Of a DNA stretch of 64,000 nt, positions 1 to 8,463 are shown in pieces (position 1 is the first letter of the stretch; each line of letters opens with the position of its first letter). The notes under the pieces were generated by a model that saw nothing but the letters and a program-made list of their open reading frames with translations, was not told the origin of the DNA and made no database searches. This DNA comes from Deltaproteobacteria bacterium. Its GTDB lineage: Bacteria > Myxococcota > JACPTQ01. The stretch spans positions 58,343-122,342 of the forward strand of contig JACPTQ010000066.1 in assembly GCA_016192705.1 (NCBI GenBank), read 5' to 3'. Position numbers and translations under genes: made by a program.

Positions 1-769
1 CTTTGAAGAACGCGATCGGCGCGCCCGTCGGGTCAGCGATGATCGCGAAGCGGCCGACGTTCGGGATATCGGTCGGCGGCACGAGCGTTGTCGCACCCAG
101 CTTCGTCGCGCGCGTGTTGCTCTCATCAACGTTGTCGACCTTGACGTACGACAGCCAGTAGGCGCGATTCCCCCAGTTCGGCTGCAGCTTGCAAAGCCCC
201 GCGGTATCGAGGTCGCCACGCGAAACGATGCGGTACGTTCCCATCGGGCCCATGTCCATGTCCTTCGAACCCCAGCCGGTCAGCGACTTGTAAAACTCCG
301 TCGCGCCGTCGAGGTCGGTCGTCATCAATTCGTACCAGCAAAACGTCCCCGTCGCCGGCATCCCCGTTGGCTCGGGATAGTTAAACCCCTGGGCCGATTC
401 GTACCCCGCAATCACCGCGCCCTGCGGATCCGCGACAACCGCGAATCGCCCCACTTCCTTCGAAATCAGCGTCGGCGCGACAACCACGGTCCCCTTGGCC
501 GCGGTCACCTGCTTCACCCACGCATCGACGTTTTCTACGCCCAAGTACGGCAGCCACGCGCTCGGCGCGCCCGGCGCCTTTTGCGCTTCGATGCCGCCCA
601 GCCCTTCGTTGCCCAGCTTAATCATGTTGTACGTACCGCCGCCGACGGGGAACTGTTCAACCTTCCAGTTAAAAAGCTCCGTGTAAAACGCCGTCGCGCG
701 CTTCACATCGGTCGTAAGACAATCGTTCCACACAAAGCGGCCGGTCTTCGGTCTATTCGGTGTCGTCAT
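1..769 (-). CDS. VOC (glyoxalase/bleomycin-resistance fold) protein, two domains, 3-prime end cut by the window
   Basis: The reading frame opens at ATG 769 after a strong AAGGAGG seven bases upstream and stays open to base 1, so about 256 residues are visible and the C-terminus is missing. The protein has two similar halves. The first starts with GRFVWNDCLTTD and FYTELFNW, the second with GTFCWYELMTTD and FYKSLTGW, and each half ends in a GRFA(V/I)(V/I)ADP(Q/T)GA motif. This duplication is typical of two-domain VOC proteins of the 27-kDa antigen (CFP30B) type. Substrate and reaction cannot be deduced. Many such proteins are annotated as lyases or dioxygenases without proof. The next gene downstream is outside the window. 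Family assignment is firm, function is open. Confidence 0.85.
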   Translation of the reverse strand, partial: MTTPNRPKTGRFVWNDCLTTDVKRATAFYTELFNWKVEQFPVGGGTYNMIKLGNEGLGGIEAQKAPGAPSAWLPYLGVENVDAWVKQVTAAKGTVVVAPTLISKEVGRFAVVADPQGAVIAGYESAQGFNYPEPTGMPATGTFCWYELMTTDLDGATEFYKSLTGWGSKDMDMGPMGTYRIVSRGDLDTAGLCKLQPNWGNRAYWLSYVKVDNVDESNTRATKLGATTLVPPTDIPNVGRFAIIADPTGAPIAFFK

Positions 770-884
770 CGCTTTTCCTCCTTGCGAGAGTTGAGGTTTA
801 AGGTTCGAAACAGGCGTCGAGGGATACCACGGCCCTTCGGCCGCGACAAGGCAGCCGGCGAGTTAATTTGGAACTGGGCGTTTC

Positions 885-3218
885 TTACGGCGACAAAAAC
901 CCGACGCGCACCTCGCCACCAACCTCAAACGCAACGACGATTCGGCCATCGGGCGCGCTCGCGACCGAGCCGGAACTGGCCGGCGACAGCGTGGAACTGA
1001 AAACGTTGACCGGGCTCTCCCAGCCGGCGCCGCCGTCGTACCGTGAAACCCAAAATCCCGTTCCCACTTCCCACCAGAGAACGTACGCGATACCCGTTGT
1101 CGACACAGCGAGATCAGGACCGAGCGGTGCGCCCGTGATGTCGATCGTCGACGCGGTGCCCCACGTTGTTCCTCCGTCCCCCACCGTCCGCGACGCGACG
1201 ATATCGCCAAGACCCGCATCTCCCAGCGTCTTCCATGCCGCGTACGCATTCCCCCAAGGGTCGAACGCCGCAAGCGCCGAGCTCATGTTGACCGAACCAT
1301 CTTCAATCGGGACTCCTGGCCGCCACCCCGCGTCCCAGCCGGCATCGGCGACGAAGCGCGACGACCAGACGCGCTGCCGACCGCCACCATCGAAAACCGC
1401 GGCGACAACAAACGCGTTCCCTTCCGAATCAACCGCGAGCCCAGGGCCCTGACCCGATTCGACGGGGACCGCGATCCCAGTTTGATTTTTCGCCGTCCAG
1501 CCACTCGCGGATGCCAATCGGCTCGCCCATACACCCGAAGGGAATCCGCCCGCCCACGCGACTAAGACGTTCCCAACCGCGTCAACTCCCATCCGTTGGC
1601 CAACGGCCGACGAGATCTCGAGCGTCGTCGATACCGTCCAAGTGCCGCTGTCAGGAACGTAGCGCCTCGAACGAAGCTCGTTGAACGACGTGAGCCAGGT
1701 CACGACCATTATGCCCGTCGGCGTCGCGACCACCCGCGGCTTGGCGTGCGAATACGCCGTGTCGCCCTCAACGAGCCCCGCGTCGTCCCAACGCGCCGTG
1801 AGCGCAGCGTAACGATTCGCCCAAAGGAGGTTGCTTGACGTTCCACCTTGATGCTGCGACCAGACTGCCGTCGCGTTTCCAGCCGAGTCGATGGCGACCA
1901 CCGGCTGACCTGCGTCACCCGGCGCGAATTCGACGAGCTGCGATCCCAGCCAGCCGCCGCCATCCACGAACCGGGCCGCGTAGATACTCCCCTCCTGCAC
2001 GTAAACCGCGACGAGATTTCCAGCCGGATCAACGGCGACGCTGGGCGAGTGCGCGACCGGTTGCCCGCCCGCGTCGATCGAAATGACGACCGACTGAAAC
2101 GTTGGGCCGAGAGGCCCTGCATCTGGTCCGGCGTCGGGCCCCGCATCCGGCCCGGCGTCGAGACCTGCATCAACGACTCCCGCGTCAACATTCCCACAGA
2201 GCGCCGGCGTCACGCACGAAAACGTGAGCGCAACGGATCGCGCCGATGGCCCAAACGAAATCGCCCCGCCGTCCGTATCGGTCAACGCGAGTCCTGTTCC
2301 GACAAGAACCGTGCCCCCATCGCGCCACAACCGCCCACGCACCGCGAACGTCCCGATCCACGAGCCGCCCGCAACGCTCATCGACCACGTCGATTGCCAC
2401 GTCGATTGCCCGCCATCAAAAGGATTCGCGAGCAACCGAATCAAGTATTCGTTTTTACCGTCCTGGTCGGTGTCGCCGATTTGTCGTTCGTACGGCACGC
2501 CATCGTTCGTGACGCCGGTCACCGTCGCCGACGCTTCCGAAAAAAGCGCCGCGCCGCCATCAAGTTCGTCGAGATAGATGTCGACGCGATCGAGAGACTT
2601 GATCGCCGCCTGCGTCATGTCGGTCGGCAACGCAAGAACCGTCGTCACGACGTCGACGTAAACCGCCGCGTCGGGATCGCCAGCATCATAGCTTGCCGGC
2701 GGACAAACTGACGGCTCGCACGTGAATTTGAGCGTCACGTTTCGGGCGCGCGGGCCAAACTGAATCGCCTCGTTCGCGTCGTCAACGGTCGCGACCGCCG
2801 TCGCAAGGAGCGCCGTTCCGTCGCCCAGAAAAACCGCGGCGCGCGCGTTGAACGTCCCGATATCGGACGGCCCATAAAAACTCGTCATCCACGAGCGCGC
2901 ATACCCAAACGGATTTCTTCGCACGCGAAAGAAGAATTCGTAGCGCCCGTCGCCATCGACGTCGGCTGTTTGGCTTTCGTAGGCGAGGCCCGCTTCCGTC
3001 GTACCGAAGGCAAGCGCGGTTTCGGTTGCGAAAAGGCCCGTCGTTCCTGGCTCGTCGAGATAGAGGTCGACGCGACCGATTCTCTCGATGACGTTGGTTG
3101 CGAGCGTCGTCGGCAGTTGGAAATTGATGAAGAGGGTCCGCGACGTGTCGACGGTGCTCGAAGAACAGGCGGCCCCGAGGGGAAGAAGCCCCCAGAAAAC
3201 CGTGAGCCGGCGCTTCAT
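885..3218 (-). CDS. Large secreted lipoprotein with Asp-Ala-Gly linker
   Basis: A 777-residue protein. I chose ATG 3218 because AGGAGG lies five bases before it; an in-frame GTG at 3224 would be too close to that ribosome site. The N-terminus (MKRRLTVFWG, then LGAAC) is a lipoprotein signal peptide with the lipobox Cys near residue 18. Two similar beta-rich halves of about 150 residues follow, each with ERIGRVDLYLDE or KSLDRVDIYLDE and DxDGxxE(Y/F) motifs. A run of DAGPDAGP units lies around residues 346-370, and the C-terminal 390 residues carry repeated AVDxxGNxxAVW motifs that suggest a beta-propeller of sialidase/BNR type. It is probably anchored to the outer membrane. No enzymatic residues were recognised. 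Confidence 0.75.
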   Translation of the reverse strand: MKRRLTVFWGLLPLGAACSSSTVDTSRTLFINFQLPTTLATNVIERIGRVDLYLDEPGTTGLFATETALAFGTTEAGLAYESQTADVDGDGRYEFFFRVRRNPFGYARSWMTSFYGPSDIGTFNARAAVFLGDGTALLATAVATVDDANEAIQFGPRARNVTLKFTCEPSVCPPASYDAGDPDAAVYVDVVTTVLALPTDMTQAAIKSLDRVDIYLDELDGGAALFSEASATVTGVTNDGVPYERQIGDTDQDGKNEYLIRLLANPFDGGQSTWQSTWSMSVAGGSWIGTFAVRGRLWRDGGTVLVGTGLALTDTDGGAISFGPSARSVALTFSCVTPALCGNVDAGVVDAGLDAGPDAGPDAGPDAGPLGPTFQSVVISIDAGGQPVAHSPSVAVDPAGNLVAVYVQEGSIYAARFVDGGGWLGSQLVEFAPGDAGQPVVAIDSAGNATAVWSQHQGGTSSNLLWANRYAALTARWDDAGLVEGDTAYSHAKPRVVATPTGIMVVTWLTSFNELRSRRYVPDSGTWTVSTTLEISSAVGQRMGVDAVGNVLVAWAGGFPSGVWASRLASASGWTAKNQTGIAVPVESGQGPGLAVDSEGNAFVVAAVFDGGGRQRVWSSRFVADAGWDAGWRPGVPIEDGSVNMSSALAAFDPWGNAYAAWKTLGDAGLGDIVASRTVGDGGTTWGTASTIDITGAPLGPDLAVSTTGIAYVLWWEVGTGFWVSRYDGGAGWESPVNVFSSTLSPASSGSVASAPDGRIVVAFEVGGEVRVGFLSP

Positions 3219-3359
3219 CGACACCTCCTTATAAGGTGGCTGGCCAAACCCCGCCCGTCAAGGCGCTGGACTCGATCGCCATTTTGCGGAGGTTTAATTT
3301 TAATAGCATCTTATGAGTATAAGTATCGCGGGTCCGCAGAGGCAGACACAGAAATCGAA

Positions 3360-3653
3360 TCATGGTGACGGTTCGTCGTCGTACGGGGCGCGACGAGCGA
3401 GGCGAATGAGTGCGTCGACGAGGTGCCAAATGCCGACGGCCATCGCAGATGCGAGCGCGGCGCCGACGACATACATTGAATAGGTGAAGACGTCGGCGAA
3501 AATTCCCAAGAGCGACGGGGCATGCGTAAGGCGCGCGACGACCCAGCCGAGCGACGAGAGCGCTGCAACGAGAACAAACGCGCAGACGACGATCGCCGCC
3601 CAAACCCACTTCGACCATTCGCGCCAAGAGCGCCCGTGAGAGGTTTGCGACAT
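3360..3653 (-). CDS. Small two-TM membrane protein of unknown function
   Basis: 97 residues from ATG 3653. An in-frame upstream extension to 3761 is only translation of repeat DNA, so I discard it. Two hydrophobic segments are visible, about residues 14-36 (WVWAAIVVCAFVLVAALSS) and 48-75 (FTYSMYVVGAALASAMAVG), with an acidic tail ending DDEPSP. A good promoter (GTGACA, 17 bases, TATAAT) sits so close that the transcript would start within two or three bases of the ATG, and there is no ribosome-binding site. The family was not recognised. Confidence 0.55.
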   Translation of the reverse strand: MSQTSHGRSWREWSKWVWAAIVVCAFVLVAALSSLGWVVARLTHAPSLLGIFADVFTYSMYVVGAALASAMAVGIWHLVDALIRLARRAPYDDEPSP

Positions 3654-3662
3654 AAGCCGCGA

Positions 3663-3691
3663 ATTATAACGATCGGGGTCCGCTTTGTCAC
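3663..3691 (-). promoter_or_regulatory. Sigma-70-type promoter for the small membrane protein gene
   Basis: On the minus strand GTGACA (3691-3686) is separated by exactly 17 bases from a perfect TATAAT (3668-3663). The predicted start of transcription is about 3655, giving a nearly leaderless mRNA for the gene starting at 3653. The -35 element touches the edge of the repeat at 3691. Confidence 0.6.
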
Positions 3692-3810
3692 CACTGGCTT
3701 TCTCACCATTGCGGCGAAAATAAAGGTGGGGTTCGCCCTCCGTCTCCGTCGGGCTCCCCATTTTCGCCGCGCGCGAAAGCCACTGGCTTTCTCACCATTG
3801 CGGCGAAAAT
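3691..3810 (+). repeat. Copy A of a dispersed stem-loop repeat
   Basis: A 31-base sequence starting CCACTGGCTTTC is repeated exactly at 3691-3721 and 3780-3810. Between them lies AAGGTGGGGTTCGCCC...GGGCTCCCC. The segment 3760-3810 folds as a 51-nt stem-loop: outer arms ATTTTCGCCGC and GCGGCGAAAAT pair over 11 bp, inner arms GAAAGCC and GGCTTTC pair over 7 bp, with a three-base loop. The 3691-3721 part is the right half of a second stem-loop. Related copies are at 26251, 56726, 57071 and 63887. Confidence 0.85.
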
Positions 3811-3857
3811 TGGCATAGAAGGTGCTCCGTATATCCTTGGGAGAACAGCAAACGTCG

Positions 3858-5711
3858 ATGAACATCGAGTCTTTTGCACAAGGCGCGAGCCGAGATGTCA
3901 CAACTTTGACGATTTGTGGGGTCTGCCGTTCCCAAAGTCGACGGTCGTTCACCACCTTGATGTCGCACGGCGCGATGGGCCTTTTGGCGCTCCCCTTGAT
4001 TGCTGCGCTCGGTTGCTCTGAGAAAACGGCCGCGCCCCCGGAAACGGCCGACAACGACGACACGTGCGCGCAGGCTGAACTGCGTCTCACCGCGGCCGAA
4101 CTCGAGACAATTTCATACGGCGTCGAGCGACAGGGTTCGTTTGCACACCCGCGGCGCTGGTCGTTTGCGGCCGAAGCAGGCGACGTGGTTGAGGCAACGC
4201 TCACACCAAATAACCAGGCGGCCCGCGGCGCGCTCGACCTTTTTCCGCCGCAAATCGCCGCGCCCCAGGCCGACCCGACGTCGATCGCCGAGGTTGTCGC
4301 GCGCGGGGTCGAGGAAATGGCGAGCGGCCGAACGGTCGTCGTCGTGCGGTTTTCCATTCCAGCGCCGGGCATTTACACGCTTCTCCCGCGACGCTGCGTC
4401 GGCGCCGACGAGAATTCGTTTTATCGATTGAAACTTTCGTGCGCGGGCGGCGGGTGCACAACGCGAACGTGCCCGCAACTTTGCGCCGAAGGCGAAAAGC
4501 GTTGCACGGGCTCAAACACGGAAAGGTGCGAAGTTCTGGCGTCGGGCTGCTTCGGTTGGGTTTTTGACCAGGATTGCGCGGCTGCAAACGCGGTCTGCAT
4601 GAACAACCACTGTGAACCGTGCCTCCAATGTGACCCGAATCTTCGTCAGTGCTCGGGACGTTCGATTCAGGCGTGCCGCGAAATAGCGCCCGGGTGCCGG
4701 TCGTGGGTGGGCATTGAAGATTGCGACCCGGGGCTTGAATGCAAGACCGGCGTTTGCGTGCCGGCCGGCGTCAACAACTGCGAATACCCGAACGTCATGA
4801 TCATGCTCGACCAGTCGGGGAGCATGGGAGACCTCATTACGGTTGTCGGCGGCCAAGTCTCGAGTTTGACCCGGAACAAAATGGACATCGCAAAAGAGGC
4901 GATCACACAGATTGTGCGCGCGCGTGAGACCAAGCTGTCGTTCGGCCTCATGTCGTTTCCGCACGGGACGCGCGCCGGCGGCTCGTGGGATTATTGTTCG
5001 CCGGGAAGCATCTTCGTCGATCCGGGGCTTAACCACGCTGACGAGGTTGTTGCGGCGCTGGATCAAATCGATCCGAACGGAGCAACGCCTATCGCTGGTG
5101 CATTACAGTTTACCGGAGCGCAGTCGACGCTCCACTACACGCCATGGCGAAGCTTCTTGTTGTTGCTCACGGACGGTGAGGAGACGTGCTCGGGCGACGA
5201 AGTGCGCCGCACCGTGCCGGTCCAGCGCGCAGCCGAGCTCGCCGACGCGGGGATTTCAACGTTTGTCATTGGGTTCGGGCGTGACGTCGATCCGTCCGTG
5301 TTGAACAAGATTGCGGTCGTCGGCGGAACTGCGCGCACCGGGTGCAACCCCAACTCGAGCAACTCGCAGGCGGCGGACAACTGTTACTATCAGGCCGAAG
5401 ACACGGCGGGATTGACCTCGGCGCTTGATGCCATCACGGGATCGATCACGGTCGAGATTTGTGACGGGCTAGACAACAACTGCAACGGTGAGGTCGACGA
5501 AAACCTTTTCAGGCCGTGCGCAACATCGTGCGGCGCGGGCCGTGAGAAGTGCATCTGGGGGAAGTGGTTTAGTTGCGATGCACCGATGCCGGACGATGCC
5601 GGGGTTTGCCCGGTCGTTGCGGTTGATGGTGGCGCCACCGAAGATGCGGGTGGCGATTCGGATGCCGGGGCATCGAGCGCTGACGCCGGCGAAACACCCG
5701 ACGCGGGTTGA
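3858..5711 (+). CDS. Exported von Willebrand factor A-domain protein with MopE-type motif
   Basis: 617 residues from ATG 3858. The ORF extends upstream to a GTG at 3822, and ATG 3960 is also possible. The N-terminal SRRSFTTL followed by a hydrophobic stretch and LAALGC reads as a twin-arginine lipoprotein signal, which favours an upstream start. A Cys-rich middle section (RCTGSNTERC, QCSGRSIQAC) precedes a von Willebrand A domain whose MIDAS metal site begins DQSGSMG near residue 316. Near residue 534 is CDGLDNNCNGEVDE, the MopE-type metal-binding motif. The C-terminus is an Asp-Ala-Gly-rich tail. The likely role is a surface-bound adhesion or metal-binding protein. It converges on the reductase gene with 23 bases between. 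Confidence 0.8.
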   Translation: MNIESFAQGASRDVTTLTICGVCRSQSRRSFTTLMSHGAMGLLALPLIAALGCSEKTAAPPETADNDDTCAQAELRLTAAELETISYGVERQGSFAHPRRWSFAAEAGDVVEATLTPNNQAARGALDLFPPQIAAPQADPTSIAEVVARGVEEMASGRTVVVVRFSIPAPGIYTLLPRRCVGADENSFYRLKLSCAGGGCTTRTCPQLCAEGEKRCTGSNTERCEVLASGCFGWVFDQDCAAANAVCMNNHCEPCLQCDPNLRQCSGRSIQACREIAPGCRSWVGIEDCDPGLECKTGVCVPAGVNNCEYPNVMIMLDQSGSMGDLITVVGGQVSSLTRNKMDIAKEAITQIVRARETKLSFGLMSFPHGTRAGGSWDYCSPGSIFVDPGLNHADEVVAALDQIDPNGATPIAGALQFTGAQSTLHYTPWRSFLLLLTDGEETCSGDEVRRTVPVQRAAELADAGISTFVIGFGRDVDPSVLNKIAVVGGTARTGCNPNSSNSQAADNCYYQAEDTAGLTSALDAITGSITVEICDGLDNNCNGEVDENLFRPCATSCGAGREKCIWGKWFSCDAPMPDDAGVCPVVAVDGGATEDAGGDSDAGASSADAGETPDAG

Positions 5712-5734
5712 TTGAAATTAGGTGCGGCGACGTA

Positions 5735-7486
5735 CTAGGCGGCGCACTCGCCCTCGCCCATTTCAACAACGAACGGCTGATCCGATCCAAGGTCACAGAA
5801 ATCTTCAGGGCGTTGATTCGCCGCGGTAACCTCCGCGATGTCGCCAACCGCTCTGTGGATTTCGTCGTCCGTCGCGCGCCGGAAAAACGCGATCGCCGAC
5901 TCGTCCGGCGCGCGCTTGTCTTTGTACAGCGCAAGAAGACGCAAAATCGCCTCCGAGATGCGTCGCGCGGGAATCTTCACGACCTGTCGCCCAAAGACGG
6001 CCCGATCCGGCTCGATTCCGCCACCCAAATGAAGCTGGTAATAAGGGACCGCGCGGCCATCGACCTTCTTAACGACGCCATGAAATCCAAAACCGGCGAT
6101 GTGGTGCTGCCCACATGAATTCGGGCACCCCGAAACCTTCACTTTCAACGATTCGCCGAGCTGAACGAGGTCGCTCTGCGCACCGGCGTTTTCGAGTTGT
6201 TCGCCAATGTCGCGCGCGAGCTCGCGCGAGGCCGTAACCGCAAGATTGCAGGTCTCCGCGCCGGGGCACGCCGTCACGTCGACGATGGTCGATGCGCCGG
6301 CTTTTCCAAGCCCAATCGCGTCAAGGGCGCAATGGACCGCGGCAAGCCGATCGTTCCTCACGAATCGAACGACGAGGTTCTGATCGATGCCAAGCCGCAC
6401 CGTTCCATCGCCAAACTCTTCGCACAACCGCGCAAGCGCGTGAAATTGAGACGTCGTGATGTCGCCGCGAAACAGTCGAACAATGACCGCCGAAAACCCC
6501 GGCTGCTTCTGCGCGCGAACATTGGTGCGTCGCCACGCCGAAAAATGTGGGAGCGGCACAGCGTCGCGCGCGGCGCCATTTCCCGAAGACAAGTTTTGCG
6601 GTGCGTCGTCTGCTGGTGTGTCAGTAAGGACGTGTCGAAGCAAGTCCTTCTCTTTGAGCGCCTCTATCTCAGTCTCATACTCGGCGCGCGCCGCATCGAA
6701 CCCAATCGTCCGAATGACGTATTTCAGCCGCGCCCGCGCTTTGTTCTTTCGATTCCCCAGCCGATTAAACACGCGAACGACCGCCTCGGCCCGCGCAAGC
6801 AGCTCATCCACCGGCACGAAATCTTCAATCTTGTGCGCATCTTCGGGCGACGTCGAAAGCCCGCCCCCCACGCGCATCTCAAACCCGCGCTCAATGGCCC
6901 CGCTCGCCGCTCCGCGCGTCTTAGCGATAAGCGCCACATCGTTAATCGCCGCCTGCGCGCAATCCCACGGGCACCCCGAAACCGTAATCTTGAATTTCCG
7001 CGGCAGCGTCTGGCAGATCTCGTTTCGCAAGAAATGGCGCGTCACCGCTTCCGCGTACGGCGAAACATCAAACGGCGCATCGGCGCACACCCCCGCGAAC
7101 GGACACGCAACAACGTTTCGAACCGTGTTCCCGCACGCCTCGCGCGTCGTAAGCCCAACCTCTTGTATCCGCTCCATCGCCGTCGGCACGTTCGCGAGCG
7201 CAACAAAATGAATCTGAATGTTTTGCCGCGTCGTCACGTGCCCGATGCCGCGCGAAAATTCGCCCGCCACGTCGCCGAGGCGCTGAAGCTGCCGCGCGGA
7301 CAACACGCCCTGCGGTATTTTTATTCGAATCATCTGCGTGTTCTGTTGACGCTGGCCATAAATCCCACGCGTCAACCGAAACGCCTTCCACTGATCCGGC
7401 ATCCACTCGCCGCGCTCAAACTTCCCGAGCGCATCGATGAATTCGTCGAGGTCTTTTTCGGTCGCGAAATGTCGTTCGGTTGTCAT
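5735..7486 (-). CDS. Siroheme/[4Fe-4S] sulfite or nitrite reductase
   Basis: 583 residues of the ferredoxin-dependent assimilatory sulfite/nitrite reductase family, which reduces sulfite to sulfide or nitrite to ammonia by six electrons in the cytoplasm. The C-terminal half has the cluster/siroheme ligands as C-x5-C (Cys407, Cys413) and C-x3-C (Cys454, Cys458). Unusually, the N-terminal half also has a full quartet: Cys128, Cys134, Cys172 and Cys176. Motifs such as HVTTRQNIQ fit siroheme contacts. It starts 21 bases after the Fe-S carrier gene and is probably cotranscribed with it. Sulfite is favoured over nitrite because cystathionine beta-synthase is elsewhere in the window and no nitrate genes are seen, but this is weak. 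Confidence 0.88.
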   Translation of the reverse strand: MTTERHFATEKDLDEFIDALGKFERGEWMPDQWKAFRLTRGIYGQRQQNTQMIRIKIPQGVLSARQLQRLGDVAGEFSRGIGHVTTRQNIQIHFVALANVPTAMERIQEVGLTTREACGNTVRNVVACPFAGVCADAPFDVSPYAEAVTRHFLRNEICQTLPRKFKITVSGCPWDCAQAAINDVALIAKTRGAASGAIERGFEMRVGGGLSTSPEDAHKIEDFVPVDELLARAEAVVRVFNRLGNRKNKARARLKYVIRTIGFDAARAEYETEIEALKEKDLLRHVLTDTPADDAPQNLSSGNGAARDAVPLPHFSAWRRTNVRAQKQPGFSAVIVRLFRGDITTSQFHALARLCEEFGDGTVRLGIDQNLVVRFVRNDRLAAVHCALDAIGLGKAGASTIVDVTACPGAETCNLAVTASRELARDIGEQLENAGAQSDLVQLGESLKVKVSGCPNSCGQHHIAGFGFHGVVKKVDGRAVPYYQLHLGGGIEPDRAVFGRQVVKIPARRISEAILRLLALYKDKRAPDESAIAFFRRATDDEIHRAVGDIAEVTAANQRPEDFCDLGSDQPFVVEMGEGECAA

Positions 7487-7507
7487 GGTCCGCTCGGACC
7501 GATAGCG

Positions 7508-7933
7508 TTAAGGCGAGAAGCTAGACCCGCACCCGCAGGTCTTGACGGCCTTCGGGTTTTCGAACTTGAAACCCGCGCCGTGCATCGTCTCGACGTAATC
7601 GATCGTCGTGCCGTCCAGATACCCCAGGCTGAGCATATCGACAAAAACCTTGACGCCATCTTGTTCAAGTATCGTGTCGAGCGGACCCGTTTCTTTAGAG
7701 AGGTCGAGCGAATATTGATAGCCCGAACACCCTCCCCCAACGACGGCAACGCGCAACCCGTACCCATCAAGGTTTTCGCGCGCGACCGCTTCCTTCACCA
7801 TCTCCACGGCCTTTGGTGTTAACAGCAATCCCGAATGCGCGCCGTTCGTCGGAGCCTGAACCGACATTTCGCCTTGTCCGTGTTGATGATCATGCGAAGC
7901 GTGATCATGCGCCCCCGTTCCACAGCCTGCCAT
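7508..7933 (-). CDS. A-type iron-sulfur carrier protein (IscA/ErpA/HesB family)
   Basis: 141 residues. The HesB/IscA domain covers about residues 35-140 and has the three cluster-binding cysteines in GGGCSGYQY and CGCGSSF. A His-rich leader of about 30 residues (HDHASHDHQHG) precedes it and could bind metal. GGAGGAA lies upstream of ATG 7933. The product delivers Fe-S clusters to apoproteins. Its position 21 bases ahead of the Fe-S/siroheme reductase suggests it helps load that enzyme. Whether it corresponds to ErpA or IscA in particular cannot be settled from the sequence. Confidence 0.88.
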   Translation of the reverse strand: MAGCGTGAHDHASHDHQHGQGEMSVQAPTNGAHSGLLLTPKAVEMVKEAVARENLDGYGLRVAVVGGGCSGYQYSLDLSKETGPLDTILEQDGVKVFVDMLSLGYLDGTTIDYVETMHGAGFKFENPKAVKTCGCGSSFSP

Positions 7934-8009
7934 TTCGTTCGTTCCTCCTCGGGTGCGTTTATCGACCCAGCTTCATTCATACCATGGGACCGCGGATTTG
8001 CCAATGGTA

Positions 8010-8022
8010 GACCTTACAGGTC
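8010..8022. promoter_or_regulatory. Short palindrome in the divergent intergenic region
   Basis: GACCT-TAC-AGGTC is a perfect inverted repeat midway between the divergent Fe-S carrier gene (start 7933) and the HU gene (start 8136). It could be an operator for either, but it is only 13 bases long. Confidence 0.3.
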
Positions 8023-8135
8023 CACATTACGCCTCCGGTGAACCACCCAACAAAAACAGCTAAACCCACTTGCCCTCTTCATCGGTTTCTGCTACGAACC
8101 GATTCATCCACGCTAACAATTCTGGAGGAGATCGA

Positions 8136-8447
8136 ATGGCTGGGACGAAGTTGACGAAAGCTCAAGTGGTTGGAACGATGGCAGATAAGACGGGGCTCGC
8201 GAAGAAAGACGTCGGGAACTTTTTTGAAGTTCTTGGCGACCTCGTTCGCGATAACCTTGGAAAGAAAGGGCCCGGCCAATTTGTTATCCCGGGACTCGTT
8301 CGGATTCGCGTCGTTCACAAGAAGGCGACGCCGGAGCGCCAGGGGCGAAACCCGGCAACGGGCGAGCCGATGGTCTTTAAGGCAAAGCCTGCGCGTCGCG
8401 TCGTGAAGGCCGCGCCGATCAAGGCTCTCAAAGATTCAATCGCGTAG
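8136..8447 (+). CDS. HU-family DNA-binding protein
   Basis: 103 residues from ATG 8136, chosen because GGAGGAG lies seven bases ahead; the longer reading frame from 8070 has no such site. The fold of HU proteins is recognisable: helices LTKAQVVGTMADKTGL and VGNFFEVLGDLV, the beta hairpin FVIPGLVRIRV, and the DNA-binding arm with ERQGRNPATGEPM. The C-terminus is basic (KPARRVVKAAPIKAL). It binds and bends DNA as a nucleoid protein. A second HU-superfamily gene (ihfA) is at 26873. A possible promoter (TTGCCC, 17 bases, TACGAA) precedes it. Confidence 0.9.
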   Translation: MAGTKLTKAQVVGTMADKTGLAKKDVGNFFEVLGDLVRDNLGKKGPGQFVIPGLVRIRVVHKKATPERQGRNPATGEPMVFKAKPARRVVKAAPIKALKDSIA

Positions 8448-8463
8448 CGAGTCTTCATCCGTT

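Noticed and set aside
840..884. Terminator after the first lipoprotein gene (CGGCC/GGCCG hairpin)
   Set aside because: The hairpin is short and no T-run follows on the minus strand.
3691..3810. Two identical 31-base direct repeats, as in a minimal CRISPR array
   Set aside because: Only two copies exist, the repeat unit is half of a longer hairpin that recurs elsewhere with changes, and no cas gene is near.
6197..7822. Long open frame on the plus strand opposite the reductase and Fe-S carrier genes
   Set aside because: It has no ribosome site, its composition is Arg-rich noise, and the minus strand holds two clear enzyme genes.
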